DNA of 64,000 nucleotides, from the NCBI RefSeq assembly GCF_038957035.1, contig NZ_CP152412.1:4832501-4896500 (forward strand). The letters are read 5' to 3'. Below, piece by piece: positions 50,191 through 59,411 of the stretch. The stretch's first letter is position 1. Each line of letters opens with the position of its first letter. The stretch is from Bradyrhizobium sp. B097. Lineage in GTDB: Bacteria; Pseudomonadota; Alphaproteobacteria; Rhizobiales; Xanthobacteraceae. The notes beneath the pieces were generated by a model that worked only from the letters and a program-made list of their open reading frames with translations, made no database searches and was not told where the DNA came from. The position numbers and the translations under genes were made by a program.

Positions 50191-52251
50191 ATGTCCAAAC
50201 CACTGAAATCAAACGCCAAAAGTAAATCTGCCGACGATCTGTTTGGCGCCCCGGAGCCGAAGGGACGCGCCCCGGCGAAGGCTGCTTCCCGGCCCACGGG
50301 AAGCGCCGAAGCCGGCTACACGGCGGCTGATATCGAGGTGCTGGAAGGGCTGGAACCGGTCCGCCGGCGGCCCGGCATGTATATCGGCGGCACCGACGAG
50401 AAGGCGCTGCACCATCTGTTCGCCGAGGTGATCGACAACTGCATGGACGAGGCCCTCGCCGGCCACGCCACCTTCATCGACGTGGAGTTGACCACCGACG
50501 GCTTCCTGACCGTGACGGACAATGGCCGCGGCATCCCGGTCGATCCGCATCCGAAATTCCCGAAGAAGTCGGCGCTCGAAGTCATCATGTGCACCCTGCA
50601 TTCGGGCGGCAAGTTCGACTCCAAGGTCTACGAGACTTCGGGCGGTCTGCACGGTGTCGGCGTCTCCGTGGTCAATGCCCTCTCCTCACGGCTCGAGGTC
50701 GAGGTCGCGCGCAGCGGGCAGCTGCACCGCATGACCTTCGAGCGCGGCCATCCCAAGGGCAAGCTCGAAGACCTCGGCAAGATCAACAACCGCCGCGGCA
50801 CGCGCATCCGCTTCAAACCGGACACCGATATTTTCGGCGCCAAGGCGGCCTTCAAGCCGCAGCGTCTGTTCAAGATGACGCGCTCGAAGGCGTATCTGTT
50901 CGGCGGCGTCGAAATCCGCTGGCGCTGCGACCAGGAGCTGTTGAAGGGCGTCGAAGATGTCCCGGCGGAAGCCAAGTTTCACTTCCCTGGCGGCCTGAAG
51001 GACTATCTGGCCGCGGCGATCCATGCCGACACGCTGGTGCATCAGGATATCTTCTCCGGCAAGTCCGGCCGCAGCGGCGCGCATGGCGCCTGCGAATGGG
51101 CGGTAGCCTGGACGGCCGATGCTGATGGCTTCCTGTCGTCCTACACCAACACGGTGCCGACGCCCGATGGCGGCACGCATGAATCGGGTCTGCGCAGCGC
51201 ACTGCTGCGCGGCCTGAAGGACCACGCCGAGCGCGCCGGCCAGGGCAAGCGCGCGGCCTCCATCACCTCCGAAGACGTGATGGTGGGCGCGGCCGTGATG
51301 CTCTCGGTGTTCGTGCGCGAGCCTGAATTCCAGGGCCAAACCAAGGACCGCCTCGCCACCGCCGAAGCGCAGCGCATCGTCGAACAGGCGATGAAGGATC
51401 CGTTCGACCACTGGCTGTCAGGCAATCCGAACCAGGCCAACCGGCTGCTCGACTTCGTGATCGATCGCGCCGAGGAACGGCTGCGCCGCCGCCAGGAAAA
51501 GGAAACCGCGCGCAAGACCGCCGGCAAGAAGCTGCGTCTTCCCGGCAAGCTCGCGGATTGCTCCGATGCCGGCACCGAAGGCTCCGAACTCTTCATCGTC
51601 GAAGGCGACTCGGCCGGCGGCAGCGCCAAGCAGGCACGCGATCGCAAGACACAGGCCGTGCTGCCGCTGCGCGGCAAGATCCTCAACGTCGCCTCTGCCG
51701 GCAAGGACAAGCTGACCGCCAACGCGCAGCTCTCCGATCTCGTGCAGGCGATCGGCAGCGGTACGCTCGCGCACTACCGCGAAGAGGATCTGCGCTATCA
51801 GCGCATCATCATCATGACCGACGCCGACGTCGACGGCGCGCACATCGCATCGCTCCTGATCACCTTCTTCTACCGGCAGATGCCGCGGCTGATCGACGAA
51901 GGGCATCTCTATCTGGCGGTGCCGCCGCTCTACAAATTGAAGCACGGCACCAAGTCGGTTTACGCGCGCGACGACGCCCACAAGGAAGAGCTGCTCAAGA
52001 GCGAATTCAACGCCAACGCCAAGGTCGAGGTGAACCGCTTCAAAGGCCTCGGCGAGATGATGCCGGCGCAGCTGAAGGAGACCACGATGGATCCGGCCAA
52101 GCGCACGCTGCTGCGCGTGGTGCTGCTTGCCGACGATCGTGAGGGCACCGCCGACTCGGTCGAGCGGCTGATGGGCACCAAGGCGGAAGCCCGCTTTGCA
52201 TTCATCTCCGACAAGGCCGAATTCGCGAGCGACGATTTGCTTGACGTTTAG
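50191..52251 (+). CDS. parE: DNA topoisomerase IV subunit B
   Basis: A 686-residue GHKL ATPase subunit of the chromosome decatenase. It shows 'VRRRPGMYIGGTDEKALHHL', 'VIDNCMDEALAGHA', 'DNGRGIPVDPHPKFPKKSAL' and 'GGLHGVGVSVVNALSS' for ATP binding. The Toprim domain has 'ELFIVEGDSAGGSAKQARDR' (E471) and 'IIIMTDADVDGAHIASLLI' (residues 540-551). 'HPKFPKKSALEVIM' and the compact length favour ParE over GyrB. An alphaproteobacterial N-terminal tail of about 40 Lys/Ala-rich residues precedes the domain. parC is not in the window. Confidence 0.95.
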   Translation: MSKPLKSNAKSKSADDLFGAPEPKGRAPAKAASRPTGSAEAGYTAADIEVLEGLEPVRRRPGMYIGGTDEKALHHLFAEVIDNCMDEALAGHATFIDVELTTDGFLTVTDNGRGIPVDPHPKFPKKSALEVIMCTLHSGGKFDSKVYETSGGLHGVGVSVVNALSSRLEVEVARSGQLHRMTFERGHPKGKLEDLGKINNRRGTRIRFKPDTDIFGAKAAFKPQRLFKMTRSKAYLFGGVEIRWRCDQELLKGVEDVPAEAKFHFPGGLKDYLAAAIHADTLVHQDIFSGKSGRSGAHGACEWAVAWTADADGFLSSYTNTVPTPDGGTHESGLRSALLRGLKDHAERAGQGKRAASITSEDVMVGAAVMLSVFVREPEFQGQTKDRLATAEAQRIVEQAMKDPFDHWLSGNPNQANRLLDFVIDRAEERLRRRQEKETARKTAGKKLRLPGKLADCSDAGTEGSELFIVEGDSAGGSAKQARDRKTQAVLPLRGKILNVASAGKDKLTANAQLSDLVQAIGSGTLAHYREEDLRYQRIIIMTDADVDGAHIASLLITFFYRQMPRLIDEGHLYLAVPPLYKLKHGTKSVYARDDAHKEELLKSEFNANAKVEVNRFKGLGEMMPAQLKETTMDPAKRTLLRVVLLADDREGTADSVERLMGTKAEARFAFISDKAEFASDDLLDV

Positions 52252-52282
52252 GCCCCAACCAGCTGATTTAAAATGATTTTAT

Positions 52283-52317
52283 GGCCGCCCCCAGATCGGG
52301 GCGGCCGTTTTCATTTC
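52283..52317 (+). terminator. Rho-independent terminator of parE
   Basis: A perfect 9-bp stem GGCCGCCCC (52283-52291) / GGGGCGGCC (52298-52306) with a 6-base loop, followed by GTTTTCATTT. It lies 30 bp after the parE stop. Confidence 0.87.
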
Positions 52318-52480
52318 GCGCTTTCGGAGAGTGCTTGCGGTTTCGTTTTCGGGCGGTTGTGTCTCACCCGCAACAGCATTTGCGGCGGAACCACGTATAG
52401 TCCCAGCATGAGTTTCGGGAATCGGTGCCATCGCGCCCCCGTCAGCGACCCGATCGAACGCTAAAGTCGAGGATTTGGAT

Positions 52481-53272
52481 ATGAAGAAGATTTTGCTCGC
52501 TCTGACCGCGGTTGCTGCGATGACGGGTTCCGCGTCGGCTGCCGATCTGGCCGCCCGCCCCTACACCAAGGCTCCTGCCCCGATCGCGGTGGCGCCGAGC
52601 TGGACCGGCTTCTACATCTTCGGCGGTGGCGGCGGCGGCGTCTGGGACGCTGACACCGGCGTCCAGTCGACCACCACGGGCGCGCCGATCCTCGGCTTCA
52701 ACCAGCGCCAGGGCGGTGATGGCTGGTACGGCACCGTCGGTGCCGGCTACGACTGGCAGACCGCCAACAGCTGGGTCATCGGCGTGTTCGCCGACGGCCA
52801 GTTCGGCAGCCTGAAGGGCACGATCCAGGATCAGGGCCTCGGAATCGCCGGCAACATCAAGAACGACTACAGCTGGGCCGCCGGCGCGCGCCTCGGTTAT
52901 CTGGTCGCTCCGAACGTTCTGTCCTACGTCAACGCCGGCTATTCCAACTCGCACTGGAAGGGCACCACGCTGTTCAACACCGCCACTGCTCTCCCGGTGG
53001 GTGGACACACCGACGGCTTCGATCGCAGCGGCTGGTTCGTCGGCGGCGGCGTCGAGAACAACCTGAACATCTTCGGCATCACCGCGCCGGGCTGGTTCAT
53101 GAAGACCGAGTACCGCGCCGCTTACTACGACAACAAGAACATCTCGGAACTCGCCGACGTCACCAACATCTCGAACGGCCGCGACATCACCTTCAAGCCG
53201 CTCGTGCAGACCATCAGCACCTCGCTGGTCTACCGCTTCAACTGGACCGGTCCGGTTGTTGCCAAGTACTGA
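52481..53272 (+). CDS. Outer-membrane beta-barrel protein (Omp25/31-like)
   Basis: Two hundred sixty-three residues. The signal peptide begins 'MKKILLALTAVAAMTGSASA', and the mature start 'ADLAARPYTKAP' is typical of rhizobial Omp25/Omp31 proteins. Alternating amphipathic strands follow: 'WTGFYIFGGGGGGVW', 'GTVGAGYDWQTANSWVIGVF', 'SWAAGARLGYLVAPNVLSYV' and 'FMKTEYRAAYYDNKN'. The C-terminal strand is 'TSLVYRFNW...AKY'. An eight-stranded barrel is expected. ATG 52481 has GAGGA upstream. A minus-strand paralogue lies at 54,317. Confidence 0.9.
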   Translation: MKKILLALTAVAAMTGSASAADLAARPYTKAPAPIAVAPSWTGFYIFGGGGGGVWDADTGVQSTTTGAPILGFNQRQGGDGWYGTVGAGYDWQTANSWVIGVFADGQFGSLKGTIQDQGLGIAGNIKNDYSWAAGARLGYLVAPNVLSYVNAGYSNSHWKGTTLFNTATALPVGGHTDGFDRSGWFVGGGVENNLNIFGITAPGWFMKTEYRAAYYDNKNISELADVTNISNGRDITFKPLVQTISTSLVYRFNWTGPVVAKY

Positions 53273-53305
53273 GCTGATTACTGATCCCTGCTGACTTGGC
53301 AGACG

Positions 53306-53336
53306 AAAAGCCCCGGTATTGTCCGGGGCTTTTTTG
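53306..53336 (+). terminator. Rho-independent terminator
   Basis: An 11-bp stem AAAAGCCCCGG / CCGGGGCTTTT with a 6-base loop and a T run. It lies 33 bp after the outer-membrane protein stop. Confidence 0.93.
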
Positions 53337-53471
53337 TTGCCTGAACGCAGTCGAGAACGATTCTCGCGCGCACGCCTCTTCGCGCAGGGCCGACCGGCCG
53401 CGCCCGATCTGGTCAGCGCCCTGACGATCGGGCACTCTCTCCGCAGGTTCAAACCATAGCGGACAATAACA

Positions 53472-54242
53472 ATGAGAAACGGACAGTTTGATCTCTCGGG
53501 CCGGGTCGCGATCGTCACCGGCGGCAATGGCGGCATCGGGCTTGGCATGGCGCGCGGCCTGGCGGATGCCGGCGCGGCGGTTGCCGTGGTCGGCCGCAAC
53601 GAGGCGAAATCGAGGGCTGCCGTCGAGGATCTCGGCCAGCGTGGTGTCAAGGCGATCGCGGTGGCAACCGACGTGACCGACAAGGCCGCCGTCGCGGCGA
53701 TGGTCGAGCGGGTCATCGGTGAGCTCGGCCGGATCGACATCCTCGTCAACAACGCCGGCATGAGCATCCGCAAGCCGCCGCACGAGCTCGAGCTCGACGA
53801 GTGGAGCAAGGTGATCGACACCAACCTCACCAGCGCCTTCCTGTGCTCGAAGGCGGCCTATCCGGCGCTCAAGGCGTCGGGCCACGGCAAGATCATCAAT
53901 ATCGGCTCGATGATGTCGATCTTCGGCGCGAGCTTCGCTGCGGCCTATGCCGCGAGCAAGGGCGGCATCGTGCAGTACACCCGCGCCTGCGCCAACGCCT
54001 GGGCCCCAGACAACATCCAGGTCAACGCCATCCTTCCGGGCTGGATCGACACCGATCTGACGAAGGGCGCGCGCCAGCAGGTCGCCGGGCTGCACGAGCG
54101 CGTGCTCGCACGCACGCCGGCGGCCCGCTGGGGAGCCATCGACGACTTCTCAGGGATCGCCGTGTTCCTGGCCTCGCCGGCGTCGGACTTCGTCACCGGC
54201 ACCGCGATCCCGGTCGACGGCGGCTATTCGGTGATGGCCTGA
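53472..54242 (+). CDS. SDR-family oxidoreductase
   Basis: Two hundred fifty-six residues. 'VAIVTGGNGGIGLGMARGLA' is the nucleotide motif, 'ILVNNAGMSIRKPPHELELD' the NNAG motif, and 'IGSMMSIFGASFAAAYAASK' contains the catalytic Ser and Tyr-x3-Lys. 'NAILPGWIDTDLTKGA' and 'FVTGTAIPVDGGYSVMA' complete the family pattern. It may be a sugar or gluconate dehydrogenase type, but specificity is undetermined. It sits between two outer-membrane-protein genes of opposite orientation. Confidence 0.88.
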   Translation: MRNGQFDLSGRVAIVTGGNGGIGLGMARGLADAGAAVAVVGRNEAKSRAAVEDLGQRGVKAIAVATDVTDKAAVAAMVERVIGELGRIDILVNNAGMSIRKPPHELELDEWSKVIDTNLTSAFLCSKAAYPALKASGHGKIINIGSMMSIFGASFAAAYAASKGGIVQYTRACANAWAPDNIQVNAILPGWIDTDLTKGARQQVAGLHERVLARTPAARWGAIDDFSGIAVFLASPASDFVTGTAIPVDGGYSVMA

Positions 54243-54266
54243 AAACACAGGATCCATGAAACACAA

Positions 54267-54290
54267 GAGCCCCGGCATTTGCCGGGGCTC
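54267..54290. terminator. Hairpin between convergent genes
   Basis: A perfect 10-bp stem GAGCCCCGGC / GCCGGGGCTC with a 4-base loop, 24 bp after the SDR stop and 26 bp before the converging outer-membrane protein stop. T tracts are poor on both sides. Confidence 0.65.
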
Positions 54291-54316
54291 CTGCATCCTG
54301 TTCGCCTCAGTGTCGT

Positions 54317-55093
54317 TCAGTAGCGCGCGATGACCGGCGCGTCGAACTTGTAGTTCATCCGCACCACCGCCCACTGGATATCGCGCGGCTTGGCGTCGAA
54401 CGTATAGGTGCCCGCCGCGGTGCCGGCGAGCTGATAGGTCTGACGCTCGAAGGCGGCGTAGTTGTATTCGACGCCGATGGTCCAGTTGCGGGTGATGCCG
54501 TATTCCCAGCCGGCGCCGACCGTCCAGCCGCTGGCCCAATGGGTCTGGCTGCCGGAGCCGGTTGCCGGCGGAAGGTTGTCGACGACGGACAGGCGGTTGT
54601 TCACGCCGGCATAGCCGCCCTTGAAATAGAGCAGATTGTTCTGGATCGCGTAGCCGGCACGACCGACGATCGTTGCCATGACGTTCGAGCGCCAGCTGAA
54701 TTGATCGTCGCGGCCGACGCCGAACACCGTGTTGGTGACGCGGCCGGAATTGTCGAGCCCGGAGATCGTGCCCTCGACGCCGAACACGAAGTTGTTGGCC
54801 TGCCAATTGTAGCCGATCTGACCGCCACCCATGAAACCCGAGCCGCGTTGCCGAAAGCCCTGGCCGGGTGCGAGATCGCCGAACGCCGTCGTGTTTGCGC
54901 TGTTGACCCACTGCTCGTTGGTCCAAGCGCCGCCGAGATGGCCTCCAATGTAGAAGCCGGACCAGTTGTAGAGCGTTTCTACATAGGCCGGCGCCTTGGT
55001 GTACGGACGGGCGGCAAGGTCGGCGGCCGATGCAGCACCGACGCCGAGCGCTGTGGTCACGGTCAGCGCGGCAATGAATTTGGCATGAGACAT
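54317..55093 (-). CDS. Outer-membrane beta-barrel protein (Omp25/31-like), paralogue
   Basis: Two hundred fifty-eight residues. The signal peptide begins 'MSHAKFIAALTVTTALGVGA' and the mature protein starts 'ADLAARPYTKAP', identical to the protein at 52,481. Strands include 'WSGFYIGGHLGGAWTNEQW', 'GFMGGGQIGYNWQANNFVFG', 'ATIVGRAGYAIQNNLLYFKG' and 'GWTVGAGWEYGITRNWTIGV'. It ends 'MNYKFDAPVIARY', a terminal aromatic as needed for barrel assembly. GGGGATGCCACC precedes ATG 55093. AT-richer sequence follows upstream. Confidence 0.9.
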   Translation of the reverse strand: MSHAKFIAALTVTTALGVGAASAADLAARPYTKAPAYVETLYNWSGFYIGGHLGGAWTNEQWVNSANTTAFGDLAPGQGFRQRGSGFMGGGQIGYNWQANNFVFGVEGTISGLDNSGRVTNTVFGVGRDDQFSWRSNVMATIVGRAGYAIQNNLLYFKGGYAGVNNRLSVVDNLPPATGSGSQTHWASGWTVGAGWEYGITRNWTIGVEYNYAAFERQTYQLAGTAAGTYTFDAKPRDIQWAVVRMNYKFDAPVIARY

Positions 55094-55292
55094 GGTGGCA
55101 TCCCCAGATTGTCTGATGGGGATGAGCTTTCCCAGAGAGACCCTTACCAAAAGCAAACCGCGGGAACCGGCCCTGCAGAATCCATGTGCGCCGGGTTCGA
55201 ATCATGTCTGTCTGTTGCAATCACGCAACTTCTAACGGCTCCTTTAAGAAGCTGTTATCCTTGATAAATTCCTTCCCTGCGCGCGACGCCTG

Positions 55293-56537
55293 TCAGCGCG
55301 CCGCCGGCGAATGGACGTGCTCCGGCCGCACCCCGATCGCGACAAGACGCGCCGTCAGCCCTTGCAGCCAGGGCATCGCGGTGATCAACCGCAACGCGAA
55401 CGGCACCGGTTGATCGCCGCCCTTCAGCGCAGCGCTGATGATGTTGTTCTGCGCGATCACCTGCATGCGCTGCGTCACCCGCACCGGGAATTCGCGGCGA
55501 CGCCGCACGGCATCGAGCTCGTCCTCCGGCGGACAGCCTTGCGCGAGCTTGGCCGCCAGGATGTTGGCGGTCGCGACCGCGTCCTGCACCGCGAGGTTGA
55601 CGCCGACGCCGCCGATCGGCGACATCGCGTGCGCGGCGTCGCCGATACAGAGCAGGCCGGGACGGGTCCAGCGCGTCAGGCGATTGATCGCAACCGTGAG
55701 CAGCTTGACGTCGTCAAAACTCTTCACGTCGGCAATGCCGGCCTTGAGGATCGGCGCGAGCCGCAGCACGTCGTCGAGCAGCGCCGGCAATCCCCTCGCC
55801 TTCACGGCCTCATATTGTCCCTTGGCGATCACATAGGCGCATTGCCAATAGTCGCCGCGGTCGAACGTCACCATCATCTTGCCGTGGTCGATGCGGGCGA
55901 ACAAATTCTCGGTCTCGTCCCGACGCCGCCCGACGCGAAACCACAGCACGTCCATCGGCGCGCCGATCTCCTCGACGTCGAGGCCGGCGCGCTCGCGCAC
56001 GATCGAATGGCGGCCGTCGCAGCCGATCGTGAGATCAGCCTCGATCTCGATGGGCCCATCAGGCGTGTTCACATGGACGCCTGCAACGGCGTCGCCGCGC
56101 CGGATCAGGTCGGTCGCCTTGGCGCTCATCAAAACCTGCAGCGAGGGGAAACGCTTGCCGCTCTCGCGCAGGAAATTGAGGAAGTCCCACTGCGGCATCA
56201 TCGCGATGAAAGGATATTTGACGCTGAGGCGACTGAGGTCGGCGATCCGCACCGGGGTGCCGCCGAACATGCCTTCGAGCTTCTGGATGTCCTGGTGCGG
56301 CAGCTTCAGGAAGCCGTCGATCAGACCGAGCTCGTCCATCACCTGCAGGGTCGACGGATGCACGGTGTCGCCGCGGAAGTCGCGGAAGAAATCGGCGTGC
56401 TTCTCCAGCACCACGACATCGATCCCGGCGCGCCCGAGCAGATAGCCGAGCATCATGCCGGCCGGCCCACCGCCGACGACGCAGCAGCGCACCTTCATCT
56501 GACGCGTCTTCGGCGTTGCCGGATTGCCTGCATCCAC
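55293..56537 (-). CDS. FAD-dependent monooxygenase (group A flavoprotein)
   Basis: About 414 residues in the PHBH/UbiH family. 'CCVVGGGPAGMMLGYLLGRA' is the FAD GxGxxG motif, 'LTIGCDGRHSIVRERAGLD' the DG motif, and 'LLCIGDAAHAMSPIGGVGVN' the GD motif. Such enzymes hydroxylate aromatic or polyketide-like rings using NAD(P)H and O2. The substrate is unknown. The GTG at 56537 has AAGGA 7 bases upstream. A TTG at 56588 and ATG at 56498 are alternatives. Confidence 0.88.
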   Translation of the reverse strand: MDAGNPATPKTRQMKVRCCVVGGGPAGMMLGYLLGRAGIDVVVLEKHADFFRDFRGDTVHPSTLQVMDELGLIDGFLKLPHQDIQKLEGMFGGTPVRIADLSRLSVKYPFIAMMPQWDFLNFLRESGKRFPSLQVLMSAKATDLIRRGDAVAGVHVNTPDGPIEIEADLTIGCDGRHSIVRERAGLDVEEIGAPMDVLWFRVGRRRDETENLFARIDHGKMMVTFDRGDYWQCAYVIAKGQYEAVKARGLPALLDDVLRLAPILKAGIADVKSFDDVKLLTVAINRLTRWTRPGLLCIGDAAHAMSPIGGVGVNLAVQDAVATANILAAKLAQGCPPEDELDAVRRRREFPVRVTQRMQVIAQNNIISAALKGGDQPVPFALRLITAMPWLQGLTARLVAIGVRPEHVHSPAAR

Positions 56538-56598
56538 GATGCCGTCCTTATCGCTGCCTCGCCGACTGTAACGCAGATCGGACGACAAGGATGCTGTG

Positions 56599-58095
56599 CT
56601 ATCGCCTGAACGTCTTGATTTCCGACACGCTGCCGTCGCGGTAGGTCAGCTCCACCGAAACCGACTTGGTCTGCGGCGCGAGCTTCAGATAGGGCTGCGC
56701 GTCGGACGGGATTGCGCTCGGATCGCGCGAATTGCAGGCCGGCATCTTCAAGACCTTGTCCGGTACCGCGGTGTCGATGCCGATCCGCACCTCGCGGATC
56801 GCGCAGCGATACGACATCAGGTGGGTGTAGTAGACGAGCAGCCCGTTGAACTCTCGGAACGACAGCCAGCTCGTCGCGGTCATGTCGAGTATCTTGCGCT
56901 GGTCGCGGATCAGCGCGGCGTCGGGATCGAACTTGATCGGGAACGGCCCCTGCATCTCGCCCTGCGTATCGACATAGCGGAGCTCGATCGTGGCCGCCGG
57001 CGCATCGGCCGGCAGCTCGATCGATGGATTGGGCATCCGCTTGCGCGTGCGCGGATCGAGCGTGTCCATGAAGCCGGTTTCGCGGAAATCGCCGCTATCG
57101 CCGATCCGCCAGGAGATGCCGAGCGTCGGATCGGCGATCGAGAACACGACGGTCCAGCCGCCATTGTGCCGCGAGAAGCTCGCGATCGGCGCGTTGATGG
57201 AATCGTCCTTCGGCAGCTTCGGCACCGAGACCGGCGGCAGCGCCGCCACCTGCTGCGGCGGAGCCGATGGCTTGGCCGCCTCGGCCTGCCCCTTCGCGAT
57301 CCCGTTCAGGAAGACGTCGTCGACCATCTGGTCGAAATAGACCGGGATCTGCTTGTGCTTCACGGTCTCGGCCATCTCGCTGACCAGACGCCGCGTGCGC
57401 TGCGCGACCTGCACGAGGTTTTCGCCGGGCTGCAGCAGCTCCCTGGCAAAGGTTCGCGTGAACACAGAATTGGGACTGGCGTCGTCGTTCGACAGCCGGT
57501 CGAGCGCAGTCTGTCGCGGCCCCGCCGAAAACACCGAGAACACGCCTTCGGGCAGCTGCGTCATCGGCGCGAGGCCACCGCCGCCGGCAACGGCGCGCGT
57601 GCCGGCGCGCTCGAACGGATTGTTGCGGCAGGCGTCGAACACCAGGATCGAGGTCCGCGCCTTCTTGTTCTGCAACCGCTCGATGATGCGGTCGGCGAGA
57701 ACCGAGGCGTCGCGCACCAACTCCTCCTGCCCCTCGGTCGCGGCAGGCACGTCGGTCGGCAGCAGGAAATTCTGGCCCGCGATCTCGAAGCCGTGACCGG
57801 CATAGAAGAAGAACGCGGTGTCGCCGGGCTCCACGGCGCGGTCGAAGGCCAGCAACGTCTCGGAGAACGCCTGCCGGTTCAGATTCTCGGCCACCATGAC
57901 GTTGAAGCCGAGCTGCTTCAGCGTGTCGCCCATGGTGCGGGCGTCATTGACAGCCTTCTGCAGCTTGGGGACGTTCCTGTAATCATTGTTGCCGATCACC
58001 AGGGCGACGCGCTTTTCGGCCTGGGCGGGTGCCGCCGATGCGACAAAGGCGACCGCGAACAGGGCCGCTGAAAGTCTCGAAAGCCAGCTCTTCAT
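56599..58095 (-). CDS. Exported caspase-like (C14) protein
   Basis: Four hundred ninety-eight residues. The signal peptide is 'LSAALFAVAFVASAAPAQA'. The peptidase C14 domain follows at once: 'RVALVIGNNDYRNVPKLQKA', catalytic H101 in 'FFFYAGHGFEI' and C156 in 'ILVFDACRNNPF', so both catalytic residues are present. 'VFSVFSAGPRQTALD' and 'NSVFTRTFARELLQPG' are also family-like. From residue 300 an unassigned beta-rich C-terminal half follows ('WTVVFSIADPTLGISWRIGD'). It is probably periplasmic; the substrate and role are unknown. Confidence 0.87.
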   Translation of the reverse strand: MKSWLSRLSAALFAVAFVASAAPAQAEKRVALVIGNNDYRNVPKLQKAVNDARTMGDTLKQLGFNVMVAENLNRQAFSETLLAFDRAVEPGDTAFFFYAGHGFEIAGQNFLLPTDVPAATEGQEELVRDASVLADRIIERLQNKKARTSILVFDACRNNPFERAGTRAVAGGGGLAPMTQLPEGVFSVFSAGPRQTALDRLSNDDASPNSVFTRTFARELLQPGENLVQVAQRTRRLVSEMAETVKHKQIPVYFDQMVDDVFLNGIAKGQAEAAKPSAPPQQVAALPPVSVPKLPKDDSINAPIASFSRHNGGWTVVFSIADPTLGISWRIGDSGDFRETGFMDTLDPRTRKRMPNPSIELPADAPAATIELRYVDTQGEMQGPFPIKFDPDAALIRDQRKILDMTATSWLSFREFNGLLVYYTHLMSYRCAIREVRIGIDTAVPDKVLKMPACNSRDPSAIPSDAQPYLKLAPQTKSVSVELTYRDGSVSEIKTFRR

Positions 58096-58345
58096 CCCAA
58101 TTCCCGCCTGCACGACAAGTGCGCCGCTCGTGCGACCGCCGCCTAATAGTCGGATCAGCCGTTTGGCCGGTTCAAGGCCGACGCCGGATGGCCATCGTGA
58201 CCGCCCCTTGGCGTCCCTCTTTGCCCCCCATGAGGCGTCCCGTCCGTCTTAGGTCAAGTTTCTTTTTACGGCCCGCGTGATAGGTTCCAGCTTCCATCCG
58301 GCGCGAGCTCTCCGCACGTCCCAAGGGCACTCCAGGGGCTTTTCC

Positions 58346-59299
58346 GTGTACACATGGTCCACTGAGCAAGTCGATCCCCCGGATCGCTTCGACTATTGGC
58401 GCGAGGTCCGCGCCAAGGGGTTGTTCGGCGTCACCGCAGAACTCGAACCCGAGCACCGCAGCGACTTCTTCGGCGAGTTCTCGCTGCGCCAGCTCGGCGA
58501 CGCTGGGCTGGTCGAGCTGCGTGCCTCGCCCTACCGCGTCGAGCGGCGCGCCGGCGACATCGCAGACGCGCGCAGCGACAGCCTGTGCATCTACCAGCAG
58601 CTCGGCGGTGGCGGCTGGTTCGGCGGCGCGCGGCTCGATGAATTCGCGGTGCGCGACGGCATGTTCGCGACCAGCTATTCGGACCTGCCCTATCGCACCG
58701 TCCCGCTGCACGATGACGGCTTCCACCTGCGCATCATCAAGATCCCGGTGACCAACATCGTCCCGCCGGGTGCGGAGCTCGGCGAACTGGTCCCGAGGCC
58801 CATGCAGGATGAGACCGCGCTGCGGCCATTGCTGGAATCCTGCTTCCGCGACCTCATCGAAGGCCATGACGCCACCGCGGCGGATGCGGCCCCGATGGTG
58901 CAGGCGCTCGCCCATATCGCGCTGATCGAGCGCGGCATCATGCGGCCAAAGAGCCGGCTCGCGCAGCAGGCCCTGCGAAGCGCCCATCTGTCGCTGGCCC
59001 GCCGCCTGATCCGGCGGCATCTCTCGAACGCGGCGCTGACGCCAAGCCTGATCGCCGGCCTGCTCGGCATCTCGGTGCGTCACCTGCACATCCTGTTCGA
59101 GGCGACCGAGATGAGCTTCTCGGAGACCGTTACCGCGCTTCGGCTCGCGCAAAGCCGCCGCCTGCTCCGCGAGCAGTCCGGGCAGACGATCGCCGAGGTC
59201 GCGTTTGCCTGCGGCTTCGAGAGTCTCGCGACGTTCTACCGCCTCTTCAATGCATCCGAATCGATGACCCCAGGCGATTACCGGGCACGGGTGGCCTGA
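58346..59299 (+). CDS. AraC-family transcriptional regulator
   Basis: About 317 residues. The N-terminal AraC-binding-like sensor starts 'YTWSTEQVDPPDRFDYWREV', and the C-terminal double helix-turn-helix runs 'LTPSLIAGLLGISVRHLHIL' to 'FESLATFYRLFNASESMTPG'. GTG 58346 follows AGGGG. An earlier in-frame GTG at 58277 lacks a ribosome site. Its DNA-binding half is closely similar to that of the gene at 60,216. It diverges from the caspase-like gene. The effector is unknown. Confidence 0.87.
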   Translation: MYTWSTEQVDPPDRFDYWREVRAKGLFGVTAELEPEHRSDFFGEFSLRQLGDAGLVELRASPYRVERRAGDIADARSDSLCIYQQLGGGGWFGGARLDEFAVRDGMFATSYSDLPYRTVPLHDDGFHLRIIKIPVTNIVPPGAELGELVPRPMQDETALRPLLESCFRDLIEGHDATAADAAPMVQALAHIALIERGIMRPKSRLAQQALRSAHLSLARRLIRRHLSNAALTPSLIAGLLGISVRHLHILFEATEMSFSETVTALRLAQSRRLLREQSGQTIAEVAFACGFESLATFYRLFNASESMTPGDYRARVA

Positions 59300-59411
59300 C
59301 CGTCGATCCGGACCGGCCGCGACACCGGGCACTTGCGGGTTGCTAAAGCGCCGTGATGCCCGTAATCGGGATTCCCTGCGTCACGCGCCGTCCCTCGTCC
59401 CCGGAATCCTG

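Noticed and set aside
58172..59332. A long minus-strand ORF (386 codons) opposite the AraC gene
   Set aside because: It is the antisense shadow of a GC-rich gene: rich in Arg/Ala/Asp/Gln with no domain, while the plus strand encodes a clear AraC protein.
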